A DNA stretch of 15,510 bases from Sphingobacteriia bacterium (lineage in GTDB: Bacteria > Bacteroidota > Bacteroidia > Chitinophagales > Chitinophagaceae): positions 1 through 15,510 of the forward strand of contig REAV01000124.1 of assembly GCA_004294465.1 (NCBI GenBank), in the 5' to 3' direction. The translations under genes were made by a program, and so were the position numbers. Shown here piece after piece: positions 8,062-14,387 of this stretch. The first letter of the stretch is position 1. Every line of letters begins with the position of its first letter. The notes below the pieces were generated by a model that saw only the letters and a list, made by a program, of their open reading frames with translations, was not told where the DNA came from and made no database searches.

Positions 8062-8511
8062 ACCAAACAATAAAGTATTGTCTCCTTCAACGCCTTTTTC
8101 AGCGGCAGGGTCTGCAGCGCCAGCAGCAGCAGCAGCGCCTGGAGCAGGAACTGTTTTTATGTAGGCTAAAATAGCATCGATTTCTTCCGTCTTTAAATTC
8201 GGAAAGGAATTCATAGCCGTTTTGTTGTACTCATTGTACAAGTTGTTGGCATAAGCGTCTCCTGTTTTTAAGAAAGCAGCACTGTTGCGAATCCACGCAT
8301 ATAAATGTTCTTTGTTGGGCCAACGGTCTTCAACACCAGCTAAGGCAGGTCCGGTAGCTTTTTTATGAACAGCATGACAAGAGGCACAATTGGCACTGAA
8401 AAGTGCTTTACCATCTTGTGCATTAACTGCAACACTCAAACACACACTAAGGAGAAAAAATAGAGCCGTTAGGCTGGTTTTGGCTATAGGTCTAGGCAAT
8501 GTCATATGCAC
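7990..8511 (-). CDS. actA: Monoheme cytochrome c with C-terminal membrane helix (N-terminal portion of a split actA)
   Basis: The 173-residue ORF begins with a Sec signal peptide (about 1-31, cleavage near VNA-QDG) and a class I cytochrome c domain. It has CASCH at residues 42-46 and a probable axial Met100 in KTAMNSFPNL. An Ala/Pro-rich linker (about 123-139) leads to a hydrophobic helix (about 147-165, LLFGVLTLILAVVAFIM). The end, MLQVNANLYLL, results from the 59-bp duplication; without it the frame would continue straight into the pentaheme ORF. ATG at 8511 or the ATG two codons later (8505) could start the gene. It is the first gene of the act operon, divergent from the DUF6787-like gene. 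It might still work as a separate membrane-anchored cytochrome, because both parts keep a helix and heme motifs, but its natural form is most likely the N-terminal third of ActA. Confidence 0.88.
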   Translation of the reverse strand: MHMTLPRPIAKTSLTALFFLLSVCLSVAVNAQDGKALFSANCASCHAVHKKATGPALAGVEDRWPNKEHLYAWIRNSAAFLKTGDAYANNLYNEYNKTAMNSFPNLKTEEIDAILAYIKTVPAPGAAAAAGAADPAAEKGVEGDNTLLFGVLTLILAVVAFIMLQVNANLYLL

Positions 8512-8551
8512 TTCTATGGTTCTGGTGAGGAAAAATATCCTTGAACGGGTG

Positions 8552-8577
8552 CAAAAATATGATACAAGCGTGACAAA
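8552..8577 (-). promoter_or_regulatory. Candidate promoter of the act operon
   Basis: On the minus strand, TATTTTTG (8559-8552) matches the Bacteroidota -7 consensus TAnnTTTG and lies about 40 bp before the first act start codon. A TTTG at 8577-8574 could serve as the -33 element, but the 14-bp spacing is shorter than the usual 19 or so, so only the -7 element is persuasive. Confidence 0.35.
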
Positions 8578-8709
8578 TACTCATTCAGTTCTAACTTTTT
8601 TTGCATAATTCTGAGGGAATTAAACAAAGCGACCAGTTTTTTTTAAAATGCTGCAAATACTGCTTGGTTTTTTGCCTCATAACTGAATTATTTAAAGCAA
8701 CTTCGCGCG

Positions 8710-8997
8710 ATGTTTACCAGATTAAAAGAGAAATGGAAAGTCAGTTGGTTTCAGTTTACCCTGATCTTCTGTACGTTTGCTTTAGGCGGTAGCTCTTGCA
8801 GTTATGTTGCCAAAAAACTATTGTCTTATTCTCCTATTGAGCGAGGAACGGAATATGTAATAATTTACATTGTATTGGTAACCTTATTATGGCCTATTTG
8901 TGTGTTGATAGTGAGTATGCCATTCGGACAGTTTCCTTTTTTTAAACAATACCTTACCCGCATTTGGAATACCCTAACCAAGAAAAGAGCCAGATAA
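8710..8997 (+). CDS. Small two-helix membrane protein, DUF6787-like
   Basis: The 95-residue protein has a basic N-terminus (MFTRLKEKWKVSW), a first hydrophobic segment (about 13-30, FQFTLIFCTFALGGSSC), a loop with SPIERGTEYV, a second helix (about 50-69, IIYIVLVTLLWPICVLIV) and a basic C-terminus (TLTKKRAR). The pattern LKEKWKV...F.L.LCTFALGGS...LVTLLWP.CVL.VS.PFGQF.FFK matches my recollection of the uncharacterised Bacteroidota family DUF6787; its function is unknown. It is 15 bp upstream of purN on the same strand and probably co-transcribed with it. The intergenic space to the divergent act operon (8512-8709) must hold promoters for both directions. Confidence 0.75.
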   Translation: MFTRLKEKWKVSWFQFTLIFCTFALGGSSCSYVAKKLLSYSPIERGTEYVIIYIVLVTLLWPICVLIVSMPFGQFPFFKQYLTRIWNTLTKKRAR

Positions 8998-9012
8998 ATA
9001 CCAAAATACCCC

Positions 9013-9576
9013 ATGAAACAAATTGCCGTTTTTGCTTCTGGAACAGGAACCAATGCCGAAAAAATGATCGAACATTTTAGCGGAAATTTGAGTGCCCGGG
9101 TGGCTCTAATTGTATGCAATAAGGCGGGTGCAGGGGTTTTAGAAATTGCTAAAAAATGGGGAATTGAGGCCATTTTAGTGGAAAAACTGGGGTTTTTTGG
9201 CCCTAAAAGCTGCATTTTGCCCCTAAAACAACGAAATATCGATTTTATCGTTTTGGCGGGTTTTCTCTGGAAAATACCTGCTGAATTGGTAGCCGCCTAC
9301 CCAAGGAAAATGGTGAATATTCATCCGGCATTATTACCCAAATATGGTGGCAAGGGAATGTACGGAATGAAAGTGCATGAGGCCGTAATTGCAGCGGGGG
9401 AAAAAGAAAGTGGTATTAGCATCCACTATGTGAACGAACATTACGATGAGGGGGATATTATTTTTCAGGCGAGTTGTCCCGTGGAGCCAGGAAACAGTCC
9501 CTCCGATCTAGCGGCTAAGATTCATGTATTGGAACATACCCATTTTGCCAAAGTGGTGGAGTGGTTATTGAGCTAG
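9013..9576 (+). CDS. purN: Phosphoribosylglycinamide formyltransferase PurN
   Basis: PurN transfers a formyl group from 10-formyltetrahydrofolate to glycinamide ribonucleotide in de novo purine synthesis, in the cytoplasm. The 187-residue protein shows the phosphate-binding loop ASGTGTNAEKM (8-18), the folate-site segment LAGFLWKIP, the catalytic NIHPALLPKYGGKGMYG with Asn102 and His104, and the catalytic Asp145 in HYDEGDII. It is slightly shorter than the E. coli enzyme (about 212 residues) but appears complete, starting MKQIAVFASGTGTN. Its stop codon overlaps the 3' end of the convergent tlpA-like gene by 12 bp, and no terminator hairpin is visible there. The small membrane protein gene upstream is its likely operon partner. 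Confidence 0.95.
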   Translation: MKQIAVFASGTGTNAEKMIEHFSGNLSARVALIVCNKAGAGVLEIAKKWGIEAILVEKLGFFGPKSCILPLKQRNIDFIVLAGFLWKIPAELVAAYPRKMVNIHPALLPKYGGKGMYGMKVHEAVIAAGEKESGISIHYVNEHYDEGDIIFQASCPVEPGNSPSDLAAKIHVLEHTHFAKVVEWLLS

Positions 9577-10146
9577 TAGTTTTCTTAAGATTGCAATGAA
9601 TTCTTTCCCATCACTCATGGCCAGTTCATTATTAGCATTAATATAGAAGGGAATGCCTCCATCAATTTTTGTAATCACACCTTTTCTATCCAAAAACATA
9701 CTTACAGGAAAGGTTTGCATGTAGAGTGAATCGATAAAAAAGGAATTATTGATGATCTGGGTGAATATGTACGAATGTTTTTTAAAAAATGTTTTTACAG
9801 TTTTACTGTCTTCATGTGTAATGGCTATAAAGTTGACACTGTCTTTCATGGTACTTTTAATGTTGTTAAGTGTTGGCATTTCTGCGATACAAGGCATACA
9901 GGTAGTGAACCAAAAATTAATTAGCGAAGGTTTGCCTTTAAGCTGATCAAGCGAAATGGTTGTATTGTTAATAGTTTTAAGTTGATCAATTGGGAATGGT
10001 TTACCAATAAGGGCTTTAGGGTTGAATGATTTGGGAGAAAGCATTGATGGATCTTGTTGTTGATTTTGAAGTTGCGAATTTGTTTGTGCAAAAATAAAAT
10101 TGCTAAAAAACAGCAAATAAATGATTGTGAATGCTACAAATTTCAT
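9565..10146 (-). CDS. Secreted TlpA/ResA-type thioredoxin-like protein
   Basis: The 193-residue protein has a Sec signal peptide (about 1-20, ending FIFA-QTN) followed by a Gln/Ser-rich spacer and an AhpC-TSA/Redoxin-type thioredoxin fold. The active-site motif is Cys83-Met-Pro-Cys86 in LINFWFTTCMPCIAEM, and the cis-proline is probably Pro147 in TFPVSMF. Such proteins reduce or exchange disulfides outside the cytoplasmic membrane. It lies 34 bp downstream of the TonB-receptor-like gene in the same direction and is the last gene of this minus-strand cluster. A link to the four-cysteine secreted protein at the head of the cluster is attractive but unproven. Its 3' end overlaps purN on the opposite strand by 12 bp. 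Confidence 0.9.
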   Translation of the reverse strand: MKFVAFTIIYLLFFSNFIFAQTNSQLQNQQQDPSMLSPKSFNPKALIGKPFPIDQLKTINNTTISLDQLKGKPSLINFWFTTCMPCIAEMPTLNNIKSTMKDSVNFIAITHEDSKTVKTFFKKHSYIFTQIINNSFFIDSLYMQTFPVSMFLDRKGVITKIDGGIPFYINANNELAMSDGKEFIAILRKLLAQ

Positions 10147-10180
10147 GAGGATTGTATTTTTAATAGTGTAAATAATAGAA

Positions 10181-12853
10181 TTAAAAGCTGCAAGTCAAAC
10201 CAAGATTAAACACTCTTGGTAAAAGTCTTACAATTGTTAGATTTTTTGAAATATCTGTAATACTTGCAACTTCATAAAAATCAGTATTAAAAAAATTATT
10301 AATTAAAATGTTGAAATTGAATGTAGGTTTTTTAAAACGAAATTTAAAATCAATATCTGTAAAATAATAAGACTTAAAGTCATTTAAAAATTGAAAGGAG
10401 AATCGATCTGTTTTAATAGAAAAATTGAACCTATTATTAGATCTATACTGAATGTCTAAAAACTCGATTTTACTTTTAACAGAATTTTTGTCTTCTAATT
10501 TAACATGATTATTTATCCAATTAGAGCCAGCAATAAAGTTCAAGTTTTTCTTAAAAACACTTCTTATTTCAAAACCTATTTGAAAATTTGAAGTAGTAAC
10601 AAATCGGTTGTTTTGAAGATTAACAGAATTGATAAAACTAGAAATACTTCCATTAGTAAACCCTTTAAAGTTTAATGATAGTTTTTTAAAGAAATAATTA
10701 ATAGAAGCAGAATAGGATAATAGTTTTGAAGAAGCACCAATATCAGTTTTTATAATTGAATAATTAGGGGAGATAATAGAATTTGTTGTAAGAATATTTT
10801 CATTTGTATTAAACAATACAAAAATATTAGCTAGAAATCTTGTAATATAATTTCCAGCAAAGTGATTAAACAAGATTGTTTTATTTAAGCTTTGATTAAA
10901 ATTGGCAAAACCGGAATAAAACGTTCGATAATCTTGCATAATTAAATTTCTATACATTCTTTCTACATCCATATTCGAATTGTTAAATGAGAAACTAACT
11001 GACGATCTTTGAATACTATTAAACGTATATCCTATTATTAGTTGAGGTTGAAAAAAGATTTTGATTTGTTCGTCATTTCTATGATCTTGAAATAATTCAT
11101 TTCTAAGAAACCTAAGTTTTGCAAAAAACCGATAATCAAATTTTTTAAAGTTTCTCTCATGTGATGTTCCGAGCAATAAGTCTGTAGTATTGTAATGAAG
11201 TTTATTTTGATTATTAAATCTGTTCAATAAAAGCGTATCTATCGAAATCTGCTGAAGATTAGAATGCAAATAGTCATGAGTATTTTTAAATTCCAAGAAT
11301 AACTCTGTATTTTCATTATTCTCATGTTTAATAAGATAACGAATACTTGACTCCAAGGTTCTTGTTTGTAAAAAAGCAGATTGTTTGGTTTTAGCAGCAA
11401 TAAAATTATTGATATTTAAAAAAGAGTAGTCAACCTGATTGGTGTTGTATTCTTGATTAATTTTTTCCTTTATAAAATCAAACTTAGCAATCAATACTTT
11501 CTTTGGCGATACTAGAAGGGTATAAATAAGTTTATTTTGAAAAAAACCGCTATTATTAAAGAGTAGATCTTTTATTTGATATTGATTAAATGAAATATCA
11601 TTATTTGACTCAGATTCATGATTGCCAATTTTGCTAATTAATTCAATATTACTTTTTTCAGTTACATCAATGTTGACCTTTATAGAGCCAAATGGAATAT
11701 CAGTCTTCTTTTGTTGAAAAAATAATTCATTATTAGTAAACTGGCTCGTTCCAATACTATATTGCTGTAAACTAAACTTACTAAAATCTTGATTTTGTTT
11801 GAAAAGGAATCCCGTGTATCGAAGCTTTATTTTTCTGGTCACATTCGAAATAATAGAAAATGCCTGAAAAGACTTTCTTCCAAACGCAAACTTGCTTTTG
11901 TTGATTCCTATAGCAACGGCCTCTAACCCATTAATTAGGGACTTGCCCATCAAAATATTGCTAGATCCTGAATTTTTAAAATCATTATTATCTACAAAAC
12001 TATTCAGATCACCAGTAATTTCATTTCCGATGGTATTTGTATTGGTTAAAGAATAATACTTTGTTTTTTTTGAAAAGTTGAAAAGATTTAATCGTAAGGA
12101 TTGCCATTCTATATCGATTGGAGATGCTGCTACTTGTAACTCTCCAAAAAAACTAGCTTTGGCTTCATCTGTTAATTTTAAATTCAAAGCAATATTATCG
12201 GACTTTTCAATTCGCTTTAATAGACTATTTGAATTAAAGTTTTTAATCACTTCTACTTTATCAAGTACTTTATTTGGCATATTGCGAGTTAATACATGAT
12301 ATCCCTTTTCAAAAAAATCATCGCCTTCTACCATAATCTTTTCAACCTCTTTTCCATTAAATCTAACTAACCCATCCTCACCAACTTCAATCCCAGGAAT
12401 TTTTTTAAGCATGTCTTCAACAACTTTTTCTGTCCCAGAAGAAAAAGACTTTACATTATAAGAAATAGTATCTCCCCTTATTTCGATGGGCTTTGAAGAA
12501 GTCACAATTACTTCATTTAGATCTTGATAGCTTGGTAGAAGCGTAATTGTAATTGTATCGCTAAAATTTTGGGTTGATTTTTTCAAATTCACGAACTGTT
12601 CTTTAAATGATACCGCAGTTACTCTAAGGATTACATCATTAAAATCAATATTAAAAAAACTGAAAACTCCATCTTTATCAGCTTTAGTATATTTAATCAC
12701 AGCGCTATCCTTTTTTGATAAATAGAAAATATTAACAAATGGAATGATATTATTATTGGAATCTTTAATTATTCCATAAATAGAGCCCTGACCATAAGTT
12801 GAAAAACTGAAGCAGACAAAAAAAGATAAATATATAAATTTGTTGGTTGGCAT
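10181..12853 (-). CDS. TonB-dependent-receptor-like outer membrane beta-barrel protein with carboxypeptidase-regulatory-like domain
   Basis: The 890-residue protein has a signal peptide (about 1-22), then an Ig-like carboxypeptidase regulatory domain (about 23-109: GSIYGIIKDSNNNIIPFVN ... DGVFSFFNI). A plug-like domain follows (about 111-206) with LNEVIVTSSKPIEIRGDTI, KKIPGIEVGEDG and VEKIMVEGDDFFEKGY. The rest is a long run of alternating beta strands ending in the C-terminal phenylalanine (GLTCSF) typical of outer membrane barrels. By family it is an outer membrane protein of the TonB receptor type; whether it takes up or exports a substrate, or binds TonB at all, cannot be told. Its start is only 2 bp after the GLPGLI stop codon, so translation is likely coupled. 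The gene is rich in Asn, Lys, Ile and Phe codons and much more AT-rich than the act operon. Confidence 0.9.
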   Translation of the reverse strand: MPTNKFIYLSFFVCFSFSTYGQGSIYGIIKDSNNNIIPFVNIFYLSKKDSAVIKYTKADKDGVFSFFNIDFNDVILRVTAVSFKEQFVNLKKSTQNFSDTITITLLPSYQDLNEVIVTSSKPIEIRGDTISYNVKSFSSGTEKVVEDMLKKIPGIEVGEDGLVRFNGKEVEKIMVEGDDFFEKGYHVLTRNMPNKVLDKVEVIKNFNSNSLLKRIEKSDNIALNLKLTDEAKASFFGELQVAASPIDIEWQSLRLNLFNFSKKTKYYSLTNTNTIGNEITGDLNSFVDNNDFKNSGSSNILMGKSLINGLEAVAIGINKSKFAFGRKSFQAFSIISNVTRKIKLRYTGFLFKQNQDFSKFSLQQYSIGTSQFTNNELFFQQKKTDIPFGSIKVNIDVTEKSNIELISKIGNHESESNNDISFNQYQIKDLLFNNSGFFQNKLIYTLLVSPKKVLIAKFDFIKEKINQEYNTNQVDYSFLNINNFIAAKTKQSAFLQTRTLESSIRYLIKHENNENTELFLEFKNTHDYLHSNLQQISIDTLLLNRFNNQNKLHYNTTDLLLGTSHERNFKKFDYRFFAKLRFLRNELFQDHRNDEQIKIFFQPQLIIGYTFNSIQRSSVSFSFNNSNMDVERMYRNLIMQDYRTFYSGFANFNQSLNKTILFNHFAGNYITRFLANIFVLFNTNENILTTNSIISPNYSIIKTDIGASSKLLSYSASINYFFKKLSLNFKGFTNGSISSFINSVNLQNNRFVTTSNFQIGFEIRSVFKKNLNFIAGSNWINNHVKLEDKNSVKSKIEFLDIQYRSNNRFNFSIKTDRFSFQFLNDFKSYYFTDIDFKFRFKKPTFNFNILINNFFNTDFYEVASITDISKNLTIVRLLPRVFNLGLTCSF

Positions 12854-12855
12854 AT

Positions 12856-13593
12856 TTAGTCAATCTCTATTGCTTTTGCATTAGTTGTTTTGACTTCAAC
12901 TGTAAACCCTCTTCCCATTTTTGCAGCAATATTTTTACCCATATCATCAAAAAATACATTTTGCTTTTTTTTGAAATATTCACGAGAAACTTCTTGCTTT
13001 TTCAGTTTACCGGTTTGATCTGCTGAAACAACTTTATCAATTGAAGTTGCAATAAATACAACTTGGTTCAGATCATCTTTTGCTTCTAAAATTGCCCCAG
13101 GTAAACCATGCAATTTCCAAGGCCCGAAAGATGTAGGCAAATCAGGAGTAAACCAAACAATGTAATTTCTCCCTCGAAACCTAGATGTTGCTTTAATTGT
13201 CTTGAAATTATTTATTTTTTTAGATTCATTATGTATTTTCCAATCGATAAAAGGGATTGATTCAACTACATCAAATGGGTCTTTTACCCCAGGAAGCCTC
13301 CCTAGTTCAACTAATAAATTATTTGATAAATTAGTTATAACATAATTGGTAGAAGTATCAACGATTTCTATATAAAAACTGTCGGCATTTGCTCTGCTAC
13401 TATTTTGAGCAGGCGATGCTTCCTTAAAATAAAAAGCTGCTTTTGTATTATTCAGAAGCAATTCGCTATTTAATTTTTTTATTCCAGAATAACTTAATTG
13501 CATATCGTATTTAATCTTATATGTAAATGAAGATTGAGCATATCCGTTCAAACCAATCAATAGCATGAGAAGAAATAAGAATTTATTTTTCAT
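12856..13593 (-). CDS. GLPGLI family secreted protein
   Basis: The 245-residue protein has a signal peptide (about 1-20, GLNGYAQ) and the family-naming motif, here HGLPGAILEAKD at residues 152-163. Also typical are the preceding YIVWFTPDLPTSFGPWKL segment and the N-terminal FTYKIKYDMQL strand. GLPGLI proteins are secreted, uncharacterised Bacteroidota proteins that often sit next to outer membrane receptors, as here; a biochemical function is not established. The TonB-receptor-like gene starts 2 bp downstream. Upstream, a hairpin separates it from the small secreted protein gene and leaves only about 15 nt for a leader, so it is probably expressed by read-through or from a promoter inside the upstream gene. 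Confidence 0.9.
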   Translation of the reverse strand: MKNKFLFLLMLLIGLNGYAQSSFTYKIKYDMQLSYSGIKKLNSELLLNNTKAAFYFKEASPAQNSSRANADSFYIEIVDTSTNYVITNLSNNLLVELGRLPGVKDPFDVVESIPFIDWKIHNESKKINNFKTIKATSRFRGRNYIVWFTPDLPTSFGPWKLHGLPGAILEAKDDLNQVVFIATSIDKVVSADQTGKLKKQEVSREYFKKKQNVFFDDMGKNIAAKMGRGFTVEVKTTNAKAIEID

Positions 13594-13608
13594 TTCTATA
13601 ATTTAAAA

Positions 13609-13634
13609 ACACAGGCTACTAGCGCAGCCTGTGT
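13609..13634 (-). terminator. Hairpin between the small secreted protein gene and the GLPGLI gene (terminator or attenuator)
   Basis: A perfect 9-bp stem (ACACAGGCT at 13609-13617 and AGCCTGTGT at 13626-13634) encloses an 8-nt loop. On the minus strand it begins 10 nt after the small gene's stop codon and is followed by TTTTAAATT, a short U tract. This fits a partly effective intrinsic terminator that would reduce expression of the downstream genes relative to the small protein. Confidence 0.65.
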
Positions 13635-13643
13635 ATGATAGTA

Positions 13644-14009
13644 TTAATGTGATAAGAGACTGTTTTTAACATTTTCCATTAAAGTCTTTGCTATATTAGA
13701 AGCTTTTTGAAGCACTTCTTGACATGGCCCTTTTACAGTAATTTCGATATGCACAGAGAAAAAGAATATCTTCACATCTCCGCTTATTTTTATTTCACAG
13801 TCTAAATCCTCATTATTGATTTGCTTTATAGCCTCTTCAATTTTTTGTTGCATTATATGCTCAGACATATTCGTAATATCTCCGAGGTTTATTGAGACGC
13901 ATTGATCATTTGAAATGGCTATACAATTTGATTTGAATACTGGGGTACCCGCATAACTTGATGTGGCTGCAAGGATCAAAATCAATATTCCAAAAATTAT
14001 TTTTTTCAT
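13644..14009 (-). CDS. Small secreted protein of unknown function with four cysteines
   Basis: I do not recognise this family. I start it at the ATG at 14009, not the in-frame ATG at 14051: this gives a clean Sec signal peptide (MKKIIFGILILILAATSSYA, residues 1-20), preceded by an A/T-rich leader. The 121-residue protein has four cysteines (29, 37, 71, 96) in the mature part, enough for two disulfides. A mixed region (SVHIEITVKG) suggests beta strands, and the C-terminal segment from about 98 (EVLQKASNIAKTLMENV) looks helical. It is the first gene of the cluster with GLPGLI, the TonB-receptor-like protein and the TlpA-like thioredoxin. It might be a secreted partner or cargo of that system, but nothing in the sequence proves it. 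Confidence 0.75.
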   Translation of the reverse strand: MKKIIFGILILILAATSSYAGTPVFKSNCIAISNDQCVSINLGDITNMSEHIMQQKIEEAIKQINNEDLDCEIKISGDVKIFFFSVHIEITVKGPCQEVLQKASNIAKTLMENVKNSLLSH

Positions 14010-14044
14010 GATTAAAAAAATTAGATTTTCACCCCACCTGTCTA

Positions 14045-14056
14045 TCACCATGGTGA
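14045..14056. promoter_or_regulatory. 12-bp perfect palindrome upstream of the small secreted protein gene
   Basis: TCACCATGGTGA lies 36 bp upstream of the chosen start at 14009. It could be a binding site for a dimeric regulator, or chance; it also creates the upstream ATG at 14051 that would give an implausible N-terminus. No second copy was noticed. Confidence 0.3.
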
Positions 14057-14387
14057 GAATGTTCGGCGGATTATTTTATTTGCTTGTCTGCAATCATGTA
14101 CATCTATCAACACATCATTCGTAGCTACCGAAATTCACCTTGGCAGTTTACTGTGTACGGCAGTAAATGATTACAGGGTGCATTAGAGCACAATATTATT
14201 GCATGAAAGAAGGATTGACAAGCGTAGAAATACCTGAATTAATATTGGATTTAACGCAATTTTAAACAATTGCTTCAATTGGAGAAATGGAAGAATCTGG
14301 TGGAGTATTTATTTAGCAATTAATTACTTACAATTTATTTTGAGCTAAAAAAAAGCCTGTTGTCGAATCGATTTCCCTAAATCTTTA
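14057..14387. other. Intergenic region without a confident gene
   Basis: This stretch separates the secreted-protein cluster from the amidohydrolase gene. It holds an inverted repeat TTTACTG-(7 nt)-CAGTAAA at 14147-14167. On the plus strand it holds a short frame from ATG 14167 to TAA 14263-14265 (32 residues, ending VEIPELILDLTQF); the same frame continues open after that stop with TIASIGEMEESGGVFI to a TAG. Near 14344 there is a run of eight A on the plus strand (T on the minus strand), but no strong stem precedes it. The promoter for the minus-strand cluster should lie in the left part, but I see no convincing TTTG/TAnnTTTG pair. Confidence 0.6.

Noticed and set aside
8601..8792. Plus-strand 63-codon ORF overlapping the DUF6787-like gene
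   Set aside because: It overlaps the start of a better-supported gene in another frame and its translation has no sensible features.
14010..14051. Upstream ATG at 14051 as the start of the small secreted protein
   Set aside because: It would put a charged stretch (MVIDRWGENL) before an otherwise perfect signal peptide that begins at 14009.
14340..14387. Intrinsic terminator after the amidohydrolase gene
   Set aside because: There is a run of eight T on the minus strand, but the preceding sequence has only a short GAATCGATTC palindrome about 14 nt away and no G/C-rich stem directly before the run.
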